DNA of 64,000 nt from CAXXOK01 sp001604115 (GCA_034928535.1 JAYFOV010000012.1:1-64000); one strand, 5' to 3'; numbered from the stretch's first letter, positions 1-8,222 are shown. Translations and numbers: made by a program. Notes: generated by a model not told the origin, from the sequence alone.

Positions 1-1
1 T

Positions 2-397
2 TGCAAGTACCACATAGTCTTTGCGCCTAAGTATCGGAGAAAGGTATTTTTGGGGGAGAAGAAGGTGGAAGTAGGAAAGATACTCAGACAATTGTGTGAA
101 TGGAAGGGGATAAAAATCATAGAAGCAGAAATCTGCCCCGACCATGTGCACATGTTGCTTGAGATACCACCTAAAATTGCGATATCAAGTTTTATGGGTT
201 ACTTGAAAGGCAAAAGTAGCTTGATGCTGTATGAGCAATTTCCGGCATTGCAATTCAAGTATAGGAATCGAGAATTTTGGTGTCGAGGCTATTATGTAGA
301 CACGGCAGGGAAGGATGCAAAGAAAATAGCCGCATATATACAAAATCAGTTAAAAGAGGATCAAGCAGGGGAGCAAATGACTATGATAACCCGTTAA
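2..397 (+). CDS. tnpA: IS200/IS605-family transposase TnpA, 5' end outside the window
   Basis: This is a single-strand DNA transposase of the small HUH/Y1 family. The frame is open from base 2, so the start lies to the left; 131 residues are visible of the roughly 150 usual for the family. The start of the visible part reads CKYHIVFAPKYRRKVF, typical of the TnpA N-terminus. The HUH metal-binding motif is HVH at visible residues 48-50. The likely nucleophilic tyrosine lies in the helix AAYIQNQ (visible residue 112), followed by the expected glutamine. No tnpB follows, which fits an IS200-type element with tnpA only. The gene ends before the hairpin at 494-512. Family assignment is firm; activity cannot be judged without the left end. 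Confidence 0.9.
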   Translation, partial: CKYHIVFAPKYRRKVFLGEKKVEVGKILRQLCEWKGIKIIEAEICPDHVHMLLEIPPKIAISSFMGYLKGKSSLMLYEQFPALQFKYRNREFWCRGYYVDTAGKDAKKIAAYIQNQLKEDQAGEQMTMITR

Positions 398-545
398 CGG
401 GTTGCATGTAACAAACCCCATGCAAATGTCAGGCCGTACCAACGTCACGTGAGGCGTGGCTGGCAGTCTAGGGCTACGCCCGCATATGAAAAACCACCGG
501 CTTCGCCGGTGGATGGTTATTGTATGTATGGTTCACGTTTAGGTA
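398..545 (+). mobile_element. Right end of the IS200-type element with subterminal hairpin
   Basis: The stretch after tnpA carries a perfect 8-bp stem with a 3-nt loop (CCACCGGC at 494-501, GCCGGTGG at 505-512). This is the type of subterminal hairpin that IS200/IS605 transposases recognise at the right end. The exact cleavage site cannot be fixed from one copy; it should lie a few tens of bases after the hairpin, near 520-545. Elements of this family make no terminal inverted repeats or target duplication, so none are expected. Confidence 0.65.
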
Positions 546-560
546 CACGTTGCGCCTCCC

Positions 561-623
561 TTTGGATTGAACCTTTGACTACGAATTAAAAGGTTGTGGG
601 TTTGAATCCCGCCAGACTCTCCA
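561..623 (+). pseudogene. 3' part of a tRNA-Arg(ACG) gene, 5' part missing
   Basis: The sequence can be folded as the 3' two thirds of a tRNA. The anticodon stem is 574-578 with 586-590, the loop CTACGAA (579-585) places ACG as anticodon, and the variable loop is AGGTT. The T arm is GTGGG/CCCGC (596-600, 608-612) around TTTGAAT. The 3' acceptor strand is CAGACTC (613-619), then T and an encoded CCA (621-623). The partner strand GAGTCTG and a pairing D stem are absent upstream, where the IS200 right end lies. The gene therefore looks truncated, perhaps by the insertion. The T at the discriminator position is unusual. A different, poorly conserved tRNA cannot be fully excluded. Confidence 0.6.
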
Positions 624-628
624 AGCCC

Positions 629-661
629 CCCCTTGAAACAAGCGTTTCAGGAGGGTTTTTT
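629..661 (+). terminator. Rho-independent terminator after the tRNA-Arg remnant
   Basis: An imperfect stem (629-639 with 644-655, one bulged A) is followed by six T residues at 656-661. Its place 6 nt after the encoded CCA matches the end of a tRNA transcription unit. Confidence 0.75.
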
Positions 662-1073
662 GCTTGCGATGGATACGCAATGATGAGGGAATTTTGCAGA
701 CTTGACTGAGGTCGGGCACTTAAAAGATCATCTGGATATAAGGTAAGATAATCATAACACGAATTTGTCATATTTAAGGAGTTTCGGAGCATCAAGACAA
801 TATTTGTTTTAGATATCCACGCTTTAGCCTTTATTCTATTTCTGGTGATCATTCAACAGATCGCCCTATTTTTGCAATCGGAGGTGATTCCTGCGATGCT
901 GAATCAACTGGCTTAAGTGCCTACGGGCAAAAGCCGGTAGCTTTCGGCATAGGAAACGGCGGCGCGGATGAGACCTTTCAGGAGGTCATCATCCGCGCCA
1001 TGTTCCAGAACGATATTCGCTTTCGCCTTGGGTGGAAGCGCTAACACAATTGTCTGCAGCGAAAGTTTGGCCG
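662..1073. other. Region without a supported gene
   Basis: About 400 bases lie between the terminator and the end of the esterase gene. The left half is AT-rich compared with its surroundings. Short open frames exist on both strands (plus-strand frame about 777-1044 without an early start codon; minus-strand frame 913-1128 overlapping the esterase end), but none has a ribosome binding site or recognisable motif. It may hold a decayed gene. Confidence 0.4.
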
Positions 1074-1874
1074 TTAAGACGGAAGCCAGCGGAGCACATC
1101 TTGGATGTGTGTATCCCAATAAACCCAATCATGGACGCCAGGGTATCTTTCAAAGGTTACAGGCACTTGTGCTTCCTGGGATGCGGCAAAAAAATTATCA
1201 TTGGCGGGCAGGATAAAATCCTCGGTGCCGCAGCTCATGTACAGGGCAGGCAGGCGTGCTTTTTCCCGGACGCGCTGCCGTAGCAGGAAGGCCAAATCAT
1301 CCTCCGTGCCACGAATGCCCTCGTTATCCGCAAACACTGCGCGACGGTAATTTGCAGGCATTTTGCGCATGTGCGCCTCCTCGTTGGATGCATCGTGCAA
1401 GAGCGCGATATCCAGCGCCCCGGAAAGACTGGCGGCATAACCGAACGTTTCGGGATAGGCCAGCGCGATGCGGAACGCACCATAGCCGCCCATGGATAGA
1501 CCGGCAATATAGGTCTTGGCTCGCTCCCGACTGAGCGGGAGGATTTTGGGCAGGAATTCGGGCAGCTCCTTACCCACATAAGTCAGGTAGTCCTCGCCGT
1601 GCGCCATCGTCACATAGGTGGAGTTTTCCGCCGAAGGCATGACCACAGCAATGCCCTTGTCCTGCGCATAACGCTCGATCCCTGTACGCAGGGACCAATC
1701 CATACAATCGCCATAACTGCCATGCAGCAGGTATAGGGTTGGCCAGTGCGCTTGAGTATAATCAACCTCACGGTCGGCCAAATAATCATCCGCACTCATG
1801 CTGGGCACAAAGACGATCAGGTGCGCGTTTTTTTGCAGCGCAGGTGAATTGAAACTGCAATCCAGATGTGCCAT
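1074..1874 (-). CDS. Esterase of the EstA / esterase D-like family (paralogue 1)
   Basis: This 266-residue alpha/beta hydrolase belongs to the putative esterase family that includes tributyrin esterase and S-formylglutathione hydrolase. The nucleophile elbow is GLSMGG (Ser117). The likely acid is Asp219 in CGTEDF and the base His248 in GVHDW. An LLHGSYGD segment (residues 49-56) forms the oxyanion region. There is no signal peptide, so the enzyme should be cytoplasmic. The start at 1874 was chosen over upstream codons because AGGAGG lies 10 nt before it. It is the last gene of the sugar operon, 14 nt after a clear paralogue. The natural ester is unknown; an acylated sugar delivered by the transporter is an inference from context. 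Confidence 0.85.
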   Translation of the reverse strand: MAHLDCSFNSPALQKNAHLIVFVPSMSADDYLADREVDYTQAHWPTLYLLHGSYGDCMDWSLRTGIERYAQDKGIAVVMPSAENSTYVTMAHGEDYLTYVGKELPEFLPKILPLSRERAKTYIAGLSMGGYGAFRIALAYPETFGYAASLSGALDIALLHDASNEEAHMRKMPANYRRAVFADNEGIRGTEDDLAFLLRQRVREKARLPALYMSCGTEDFILPANDNFFAASQEAQVPVTFERYPGVHDWVYWDTHIQDVLRWLPS

Positions 1875-1888
1875 ATGCTCAGTACCTC

Positions 1889-2704
1889 CTATTCGCACAC
1901 TGTGTCGTTTTTCAGGTCCATCCAGTTCAGCGCGCGCTGGATGTGCGTGTCCCAGTAGGGCCAGTCGTGGATGCCCGGATGCTCCTCATAGGTCAGATCT
2001 ACCGCCAGCGCTTCCAGCTTGCGATGCGCTGATACATTGGCAGGGTAAATGAAATCCTCAGTACCGCAGCTTTGGAAGATGCGGGGGAGCACCATGCCCT
2101 GCGCGCGGCGTTTCCTGATCAACGCAAACAGATCGGCATCGGAACCTTCTACAGCGTCAGGATTTTCAAACAACACATCCCAACGGAAAGGGGTATTCAG
2201 CCCACTGCGTGATGCTGCCATCACCGCCTGCAAATCAATCGCCCCGGACAGGCTTGCGCAGGCGGCATACTGCTCCGGCTTCTCCATGGCCAGCTTCACA
2301 GCGCCGTAACCGCCCATGGATAGGCCTGCCACAAAAGTATTCTCCCTTTTCCGGCTGACAGGAAAGAGTGACTGCACCACTGCGGGGAGTTCTTGCGTCA
2401 GGTACGTCAGATAATCCGAACCGTAAAACATGTTTTGGTAAAAGCTATTGGATGCAGAAGGCATCACCACTGCCAGTTTATGCTCCTGGGCATATTGCTC
2501 AATGTTGGTCAGCCGTATCCAATCGGTGTAGTCGCCATAGGCTCCGTGCAGCAGGTACAGCAGTTGAAAGCGAGCGCCTTCACGTAAATAATCCGAACGC
2601 TTCTGGTTCAGCAGCTCATCAGAATTGGGCGTGGGGATGAACACGTTGATGTCTGTATTAAAGCAGAGCGTTTTGGAGAAGAAGTTCATTTGAATGAATG
2701 CCAT
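1889..2704 (-). CDS. Esterase of the EstA / esterase D-like family (paralogue 2)
   Basis: This 271-residue esterase has the same architecture as its downstream neighbour and shares long stretches with it (GLSMGGYGA, CGTEDFI.PAN, HDW.YWDTHIQ). The predicted catalytic triad is Ser129, Asp217 and His246. The start at 2704 follows a GAAGGG ribosome binding site; about 45 further codons upstream are open but read like non-coding sequence. No export signal is visible. Tandem esterase paralogues in one sugar operon suggest either different acyl specificities or positions, or a recent duplication. It lies 31 nt after the kinase gene. Confidence 0.85.
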   Translation of the reverse strand: MAFIQMNFFSKTLCFNTDINVFIPTPNSDELLNQKRSDYLREGARFQLLYLLHGAYGDYTDWIRLTNIEQYAQEHKLAVVMPSASNSFYQNMFYGSDYLTYLTQELPAVVQSLFPVSRKRENTFVAGLSMGGYGAVKLAMEKPEQYAACASLSGAIDLQAVMAASRSGLNTPFRWDVLFENPDAVEGSDADLFALIRKRRAQGMVLPRIFQSCGTEDFIYPANVSAHRKLEALAVDLTYEEHPGIHDWPYWDTHIQRALNWMDLKNDTVCE

Positions 2705-2735
2705 GGGTAATCCCTTCTTTCCCTTCTGTAGGCAT

Positions 2736-3710
2736 TTAGTTGGGCAAACACGCCGTGGTGCGGATGCAGTGCTCAATGGCCTGCCGCTCGGGCAGCGCCG
2801 AGATCGCGCCCTTGCGCGTGGTGGCCAGGCTGCCGGCCGCATTGGCGAAAGTCATAAGGTCGGCAATAGCGCCGGCGGGTAGGTTACCGGGAGCGCAACG
2901 GGATGCCAGCAACCAGCTGAGGGCGGCGCCCCAACTGGCATCGCCTGCGCCTGTAGTATCGATGGTGTCTACGGCGAAAGCGGGGGAGGAGTAGAGATGG
3001 CCGCCCACGCAGTACAGGCAACCGCGGGGGCCAAGTGTGACTGCCATCAGCTTAATAGGATACATCCGGCACAGCCCCAGTGCGGCTGCCGACAAATCCG
3101 TTTCACCAGTGATGAAAGTTAGCTCCTCCTCGGACATCTTGACCAGATCGGCTTTGGAAAGTCCCTCAGTCAACATGGCACGCGCCACGGCCTGATCGTC
3201 CCACAACAGCGGGCGGAGGTTGGGATCATAGGAGATCGTCGCGCCTGATTCCCGGGCGATACGGATGGCCTCGAATGTGGCTGTTCGTGCGGGTTCTGCC
3301 GTGAGGGAAAGGGATCCAAAATGGAATATTTGGGTATTACGCAGCAGGTCAAGGGGGAGTTCATCCTGCCTAAGCATTACATCGGCAGTGCGATCCCGAT
3401 AAAAGGAAAAACTGCGGTTACCGGTTTCATCCAGCTGCACGATGGCCAAGGTAGTTGGCCTGATCTGATCTCGAAGAATAGCACCGGCATGCACACCCGC
3501 ACGCGACACCTGATCGCACAGAAAAGAACCAAAGGAATCCTGACCCACCTTACTGATCAGCGCCGTGCGGTGGCCTAGTTTTGCCAGCATGGCCAATACG
3601 TTGGCGGGAGCGCCCCCTGCATTGCCTTCCATGATCAGACTGTTTTCGCTGCGGGTGCACAAAAAGTCGATCAGGCACTCGCCAAGGGCGACCACATCGT
3701 ACTGTTTCAT
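2736..3710 (-). CDS. PfkB-family carbohydrate kinase, fructokinase-like
   Basis: The 324-residue protein is a ribokinase-fold sugar kinase that uses ATP to phosphorylate a sugar hydroxyl. The N-terminal signature GGAPANVLAMLAKLG is at 32-46. The C-terminal signature contains DTTGAGD (251-257), with Asp257 as the expected catalytic base. The segment YDPNLRPLLW (161-170) is typical of fructokinases (ScrK type). The start follows AAGGAG at 3710 and overlaps the preceding VOC gene by 4 nt, which points to translational coupling. In this operon it most likely phosphorylates the sugar imported by the ABC transporter. Fructose specificity is likely from overall resemblance but not proven; KDG or ribose are alternatives. 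Confidence 0.88.
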   Translation of the reverse strand: MKQYDVVALGECLIDFLCTRSENSLIMEGNAGGAPANVLAMLAKLGHRTALISKVGQDSFGSFLCDQVSRAGVHAGAILRDQIRPTTLAIVQLDETGNRSFSFYRDRTADVMLRQDELPLDLLRNTQIFHFGSLSLTAEPARTATFEAIRIARESGATISYDPNLRPLLWDDQAVARAMLTEGLSKADLVKMSEEELTFITGETDLSAAALGLCRMYPIKLMAVTLGPRGCLYCVGGHLYSSPAFAVDTIDTTGAGDASWGAALSWLLASRCAPGNLPAGAIADLMTFANAAGSLATTRKGAISALPERQAIEHCIRTTACLPN

Positions 3711-4417
3711 TTGGATGTCTCCTTTTCAAACAGGCGCAGGCGGCCGGGAATCATGCGCCGGGGATAACAACCCACACCGCGCAGCGGCGCATCGTCAGGC
3801 ATCGGCAAGGGCGTTTGATCCAGAAATTGGTACAGTTCCAGCGTCAGAAAGCGATCGGAAAGCATGCAGCAACGGATGCGACCCTCGGCCGGGTTTTCGT
3901 TTTCCACGGGCTGGAATAGCGGGGTAAACCCTAAGGCAGCAAAGGCGGCTAATTCTTCTGTAAAATTGGCGCAAGGCACACCCAGATGATCCAAACCCCG
4001 CAGGGGTAAACTGCTTTTGGCGCAGGGGTGTTCAATGCGCTGCGCCACCTCCACGGTAACACCGAAGGGGGTGAGAATATTAAAATACCGTTCCCCCTGT
4101 CCAAACACTTTCGGGTTCACAAAGCTCACACCTTGATCGGTCTGCAGAGTCATGTCGCGTGCACGGCAATAGGACAGTGCCTCGTCGATATCTGCAGCGG
4201 CAAGCGCAATGTGCGCAAAACCCGTATGGTAGGTACCGGAAGGCGGGGCGGCAACCATCCGCGCTGGGCCGGGCGTCAGCCGAAGGGTAAAGTCGCCGCT
4301 GCAAAGATCTCCGTTATCCGACGCTTCGAAGAAAAGCTCGTTACAAAGCCAACGTCGCGCGCTATCAACATCTTCTGTTTGCAGCAGTACATACTGCGGG
4401 ATATGAGGGTTTTCCAT
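3707..4417 (-). CDS. VOC-superfamily protein with two glyoxalase-like halves
   Basis: The 236-residue protein contains two repeats of the vicinal oxygen chelate fold: residues about 5-125, with GFAHIALAAADIDEA, and about 140-225, with GLDHLGVPCANF. Histidines at equivalent strand positions could bind a divalent metal. Members of this superfamily include glyoxalase I, dioxygenases, isomerases and epimerases, so the reaction cannot be named. The start follows a GGAGG site. It sits between the permease and the kinase, which suggests that it acts on the imported sugar or on a reactive carbonyl by-product. A non-catalytic binding role is also possible. Confidence 0.75.
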   Translation of the reverse strand: MENPHIPQYVLLQTEDVDSARRWLCNELFFEASDNGDLCSGDFTLRLTPGPARMVAAPPSGTYHTGFAHIALAAADIDEALSYCRARDMTLQTDQGVSFVNPKVFGQGERYFNILTPFGVTVEVAQRIEHPCAKSSLPLRGLDHLGVPCANFTEELAAFAALGFTPLFQPVENENPAEGRIRCCMLSDRFLTLELYQFLDQTPLPMPDDAPLRGVGCYPRRMIPGRLRLFEKETSK

Positions 4418-4433
4418 GGTTGGCCTCCATCCT

Positions 4434-5420
4434 TTAGACGGAAATTTTCTTCTTTTGATTTTTCACATAATCCACATAGACGGCCACCAGAATGACAACG
4501 CCCTTGAGGATGATCTGCCAGTAGGAATCAATGCGCATCAGGTTCAGGCCGTTGTTCAGAAGTCCGATGATAAGCGCGCCGATCAAGGTGCCGCCTACGT
4601 AACCGTAACCGCCCGCCATGGAGGTGCCGCCGAGTACGCAAGCCGCGATGGCATCCATTTCGGCGCCATTACCGGATAGGGGATTGCCCGAATAGCTGCG
4701 CGCGCACAGCACCATGCCCGCCAGCGCGCCCATGATACCGCTGAAAATGTAGACAAACATGCGCGTGCGCGCCACACTGATGCCGCTGAATTTCGCCGCG
4801 CGCTCGTTGCCGCCCACCGCATAGACATGCCGCCCAAGCCGAGTTTTGTTGAGGATGATGAACACCAGCACAAGCGTCACAATCAGGTAGACTACCGGCA
4901 ACGGTAAAAATCCAAAGGCGTAGCCCGTGCCCAGGTTGATCCATGCACGGTTGTCGATGCGCACGGTCGTGCCCCCGGTGTACACATACGTGGCTCCGCG
5001 CAGGATCTGCATCATCGAATAGGTGACGATGAAGGGCGGCAGGGTTGTGCGGGAGATGATGGTGCCGTTGATGCTCCCGTAGAGCGCGCCCATCGCCAGG
5101 CAGCATATAATCACCAGGGGAATCGGCCAGCCGAGGTTGAGCAGCGTGCCGGCCGTGACGCCCGTCACTGCGATGATAGAGCCTACGGACAGGTCGATCC
5201 CGCCACAGATGAGGATCATGGTCATGCCGCAGGCCAGGTAGAGGTTGGTGGAGATTTGGCGCAGCACGTTCATGAGATTATCCTGCGTCAAAAATTTATC
5301 GGAGCTGATGGAAATAACCAGGCAGATGAGCAGCAAACCGATCAGGATGCCTGCGTTTCGCTTGAGGTAGCCTTTTCCGCTGCCAAACAACTTTTCTTTC
5401 AAGGTCATCGAATTATCCAT
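4434..5420 (-). CDS. Sugar ABC transporter permease (RbsC/BPD family)
   Basis: The 328-residue integral membrane protein matches the ribose/xylose-type permease family. It has about nine hydrophobic segments, the family motif GGIDLSVGS near residue 75, and the C-terminal cytoplasmic-loop sequence GGTSMAGGYGYVGGTLIGALIIG. The start at 5420 (MDNSMTLKEK) is preceded by AGGGGG; further upstream codons are charged and unlikely to be translated. It follows the ATPase gene by 29 nt. The permease probably works as a homodimer with the single double-domain ATPase encoded before it. Confidence 0.92.
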   Translation of the reverse strand: MDNSMTLKEKLFGSGKGYLKRNAGILIGLLLICLVISISSDKFLTQDNLMNVLRQISTNLYLACGMTMILICGGIDLSVGSIIAVTGVTAGTLLNLGWPIPLVIICCLAMGALYGSINGTIISRTTLPPFIVTYSMMQILRGATYVYTGGTTVRIDNRAWINLGTGYAFGFLPLPVVYLIVTLVLVFIILNKTRLGRHVYAVGGNERAAKFSGISVARTRMFVYIFSGIMGALAGMVLCARSYSGNPLSGNGAEMDAIAACVLGGTSMAGGYGYVGGTLIGALIIGLLNNGLNLMRIDSYWQIILKGVVILVAVYVDYVKNQKKKISV

Positions 5421-5449
5421 GGGACAGTGAAACCCCCTTTCGGTTGTGT

Positions 5450-6934
5450 TCAAATGGACACCGCGTTTTGCATGATGATCTCCTGCGTCGCTTCCGCATG
5501 GTCTAAAATGGCGGAAACGCACCCTTCACGCATGACGACGATCCGGTCGGACATATTCAGCACCTCGGGCAACTCCGAGGACACCATGATGATGGACATA
5601 CCGTTTTTGACGAGCTCGTTCATCATCGCATAGATTTCACTTTTTGAGCCAACATCAATGCCCCGGGTGGGCTCATCCAGTATCAGCACCTTTGGCTTTG
5701 AAGCCAACCAACTCCCGATGATAACCTTTTGTTGGTTACCGCCGGACAGGGAACCGATGAGCGTTTCCCGGTTGGGGGCTTTGACACGGAGCTCTCGCAT
5801 GTAGCGGTCCGTGATGTCCTGCTCGCGGCGGTGATCTACATGCGCACCGCGGATAAAATCCCGCAGCACTTTGAGCGTGATGTTGAAGCGGATCGGCATA
5901 ATTGGGAAAATGCCTTCTGCCTTGCGGTCTTCCGGTACCAGGCTAATCCCGGCACGCAGGATCTCTTCGGCTTTTCGGCCGGCCAACTCCGTGCCCTGTA
6001 ATAGCACACTGCCGGAAGCTGCCGCATCCAATCCAAAAATCAACTGCATCGTTTCACTGCGGCCTGCGCCTACCAACCCTGCAAAGCCCAGAATCTCTCC
6101 TTGCTTAAGGTCAAAGCTGACGTCCCGCACGCGGCCACCGCTCAGGTTCTTAACTGAAAGCACTGTTTCTTTACATGGATTGTAAGTGCGGGTATAGTAA
6201 TGATCCAATTGACGCCCAACCATCAGGGCAACCAACTCATCGTTTGCTGTTTCGCTGATTGCCCGCGTCGCTACATATTCGCCATCCCGCAGCACCGTGA
6301 CGCGGTCTGCAATCTGCTTAAGCTCGCTCATCCGGTGTGAGATATAGATGATGCCGATGCCGCGAGCCTTCAGCTTGCGAATATTCTGAAACAGAAGGGC
6401 GACTTCTTTATCGGACAGCGAACTGGTCGGCTCGTCCATCACGATAATGCGGGCGTTGAAGGACACTGCTTTGGCGATTTCGACCATCTGCTGCTGGGCA
6501 AGGTTCAGCTCCGCGACCAGCGCCGTAGGCGACAGGTCAAGCCCCAGCTCCGTCAGTGCCTGGCGCGTTTCTTCTACCATCCTGTTCCTATCAACGAACG
6601 GCCCGTGGCTTGTTTCCCGCCCCAGAAAAATGTTCTCAGCCACGGTCAGGTACGGTACCAGTACAAGCTCCTGATGGATGATGGACACACCGGCGGCGCG
6701 AGCCTCTTCCACACTATCCATCTTATGCGGCTCGCCATCGATGATGATTTCACCCTCGTCTTTTTCATAAATGCCGCCCAACACCTTGATGAGCGTGGAT
6801 TTCCCGGCTCCGTTTTCCCCCAGAAGGGCATGCACCTCGCCGCGGAGCAGCGAAAGCGATACGCCGCGCAATGCGTACACACCCGGAAAGCGCTTGTGGA
6901 TGTTCTTCATCTCAAGCAACGATGGTTCGGCCAA
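5450..6934 (-). CDS. Sugar ABC transporter ATP-binding protein (RbsA/MglA type)
   Basis: Two fused ABC domains are visible. The first has a canonical Walker A (GENGAGKST, about residues 39-47) and a Walker B ending IIVMDEPTSSL. The second has the degenerate P-loop GLVGAGRSE typical of RbsA/MglA proteins, followed by SLSGGNQQKV and VLILDEPTRGID. I place the start at TTG 6934 because AAGGAG lies 7 nt before it. The ATG at 6955 has no Shine-Dalgarno sequence and would put AAGGAG inside the gene. The protein then has 494 residues. The 89-nt gap from the binding-protein gene contains a perfect hairpin that may reduce expression of the ATPase relative to the binding protein. Confidence 0.92.
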   Translation of the reverse strand: MAEPSLLEMKNIHKRFPGVYALRGVSLSLLRGEVHALLGENGAGKSTLIKVLGGIYEKDEGEIIIDGEPHKMDSVEEARAAGVSIIHQELVLVPYLTVAENIFLGRETSHGPFVDRNRMVEETRQALTELGLDLSPTALVAELNLAQQQMVEIAKAVSFNARIIVMDEPTSSLSDKEVALLFQNIRKLKARGIGIIYISHRMSELKQIADRVTVLRDGEYVATRAISETANDELVALMVGRQLDHYYTRTYNPCKETVLSVKNLSGGRVRDVSFDLKQGEILGFAGLVGAGRSETMQLIFGLDAAASGSVLLQGTELAGRKAEEILRAGISLVPEDRKAEGIFPIMPIRFNITLKVLRDFIRGAHVDHRREQDITDRYMRELRVKAPNRETLIGSLSGGNQQKVIIGSWLASKPKVLILDEPTRGIDVGSKSEIYAMMNELVKNGMSIIMVSSELPEVLNMSDRIVVMREGCVSAILDHAEATQEIIMQNAVSI

Positions 6935-6964
6935 ACTATCATCTCCTTGTTGCATGCTGAAAAG

Positions 6965-6996
6965 AAACGGATCCGCACGCAGGGTGGGATCCGTTT
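6965..6996 (-). terminator. Intercistronic hairpin between binding-protein and ATPase genes
   Basis: A perfect 10-bp inverted repeat (6965-6974 and 6987-6996, loop of 12) lies directly after the binding-protein gene. In the direction of transcription it is followed by TTTCTTTTC. It could act as a partial terminator or as an mRNA-protecting hairpin, which would yield excess binding protein. This is a common layout in ABC import operons. Confidence 0.6.
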
Positions 6997-7023
6997 TCCA
7001 TTTCCTTGTTTCAGGCTAAAGCA

Positions 7024-7962
7024 TTAGCTCCAATCGCTGGGGTTCATCTGCGCCACATTTTCAGGGGTGACCAATGTGGTATCCAGCGAGTAGGAAGGCT
7101 CAATGGTGCCGCCGGAAAGGAGGGTGTAAGCGCACTCCACAGCCTTCTGACCCAACTGCACAGGGCTCTGCGCCGCGGTGGCATACAGGCCGCCGTTGGC
7201 AACACTGGTTTTGCCGGAAGGAGAACCATCCACGCTGAAGACCTTGATCTGCTCGGCGCGGCCTGCGGATTCCACTGCGCCCAGAATGATCAGGCTAACA
7301 TCATCGTTAAGACCCCAGAACACGTTTACGTCGCTGTTGGCCGTCAGCAGGTCTTCCGCAGTGCTCAGCACCACATCCATGGAGGAGATGGATTTGCGGT
7401 CGATGATCTTGCAGTTGCTGTCCTTGATTGCTTCCTCAAGACCCTGAACGCGCTGGACGACGCTCTCCGCCAGAGGGTTTTCGATGATGCAGATGTTTGC
7501 GCCGTCCGGATAGAGTTTGACGATCTCTTCGCCGCACTGGCGGCCGGCCGATACGTTGTTGGAAGCGATGTAGGTTGCCACCAGGCTCATATCCTTCACG
7601 GCAGAATCTACGTTGATCACGGGGATGTTGGCGGCGGCACAGGCTTCCAGCGCGGGCTGAACCGATGCGGAATCCACGGGATTGAGGAAAAGCACTTCGA
7701 TACCTTGGGTAATCAGGTCTTCAATCACGTTGTTCTGCTTATCCTGCAATTGTTGCCCATCAATGGCAATCAGCGTATCGCCGTTTGCTTCGATAGCTTT
7801 CTGCATGGCGTCTCTCATGGCGATATGGAAGGGATTTGTCAGATCCATGCAAGTGTAACCAAAGATGTGGCCGCCAGCTTTGGGGGTCTCGGCCTGCGCA
7901 GCACTCAGGCTTAGGCTCAGGATCAAAACGAGTGCCAGGGTAAGGGATAAGATCTTCTTCAT
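7024..7962 (-). CDS. Sugar ABC transporter substrate-binding protein (RbsB type)
   Basis: The 312-residue protein is a periplasmic-binding-protein-like domain of the ribose/galactose class (peripla_BP_4 type). The N-terminus has a signal peptide (MKKILSLTLALVLILSL, then SAAQA/E as a probable signal peptidase I site). No lipobox cysteine is present, although such proteins are normally lipid-anchored in Gram-positive bacteria. Sugar-contact-like segments include DLTNPFHIAMRDAMQKA, FLNPVDSASVQP and INVDSAV. It is the first gene of the operon, with AAGGAGG ahead of it and a strong, operator-bearing promoter upstream. The sugar cannot be named; a hexose or pentose is likely. Confidence 0.9.
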   Translation of the reverse strand: MKKILSLTLALVLILSLSLSAAQAETPKAGGHIFGYTCMDLTNPFHIAMRDAMQKAIEANGDTLIAIDGQQLQDKQNNVIEDLITQGIEVLFLNPVDSASVQPALEACAAANIPVINVDSAVKDMSLVATYIASNNVSAGRQCGEEIVKLYPDGANICIIENPLAESVVQRVQGLEEAIKDSNCKIIDRKSISSMDVVLSTAEDLLTANSDVNVFWGLNDDVSLIILGAVESAGRAEQIKVFSVDGSPSGKTSVANGGLYATAAQSPVQLGQKAVECAYTLLSGGTIEPSYSLDTTLVTPENVAQMNPSDWS

Positions 7963-7992
7963 GGGGTACCTCCTTCAGATGATGAAATTGTG

Positions 7993-8016
7993 GTAACCGT
8001 TTACGTAACCGTTTAC
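7993..8016. promoter_or_regulatory. Tandem LacI-type operators in front of the sugar operon
   Basis: The 12-mer GTAACCGTTTAC occurs twice back to back (7993-8004 and 8005-8016). Each copy has the dyad GTAA....TTAC around a central CG, the usual shape of LacI/GalR operators. The pair lies just downstream of the expected transcription start of the minus-strand operon, so bound repressor would block initiation or elongation. The divergent LacI-family gene is the natural candidate regulator. Confidence 0.75.
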
Positions 8017-8027
8017 CTGATGTTTGG

Positions 8028-8056
8028 ATTATACATTCACGATAAAAATATGTCAA
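8028..8056 (-). promoter_or_regulatory. Sigma-A-type promoter of the sugar operon
   Basis: Read on the minus strand, TTGACA (8056-8051) and TATAAT (8033-8028) are separated by 17 bp, matching the consensus at every position. The transcription start should be near 8021, about 60 nt before the binding-protein start codon. Confidence 0.85.
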
Positions 8057-8150
8057 CTGTACGTAACATATAAAAATATGATAAATATATGTACATAATG
8101 CACAACAAAAAGAAAAATGCAATGCTGAAATGGAGGATAAAAACGTTTTC

Positions 8151-8178
8151 TTGACATTATGAAGAAAAAAGATAAAAT
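8151..8178 (+). promoter_or_regulatory. Promoter of the LacI-family regulator gene
   Basis: TTGACA (8151-8156) and TAAAAT (8173-8178) are spaced by 16 bp. The -10 box falls inside a perfect 24-bp palindrome (8173-8196), which makes autoregulation likely. Confidence 0.75.
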
Positions 8179-8196
8179 GATATCGATATCATTTTA
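8173..8196. promoter_or_regulatory. Perfect 24-bp palindrome over the regulator promoter
   Basis: The half site TAAAATGATATC (8173-8184) is followed directly by its exact reverse complement. It covers the -10 box and start region of the regulator promoter. Its sequence differs from the GTAACCGTTTAC operators in front of the sugar operon, so either the regulator accepts two site types or another protein binds here. Confidence 0.7.
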
Positions 8197-8222
8197 TGAA
8201 TTTCCCCGCGAAGGAGAAAACA

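Noticed and set aside
586..852. 88-codon minus-strand frame over the tRNA-Arg remnant
   Set aside because: It runs antisense through the tRNA fragment and terminator and is not protein-like.
777..1044. About 90 open codons on the plus strand before the esterase end
   Set aside because: There is no start codon near the beginning, no ribosome binding site and no known motif.
913..1128. 71-codon minus-strand frame past the esterase end
   Set aside because: The last half has protein-like composition, but the frame overlaps the esterase, lacks a ribosome binding site and matches no family I recognise. It may be a fragment.
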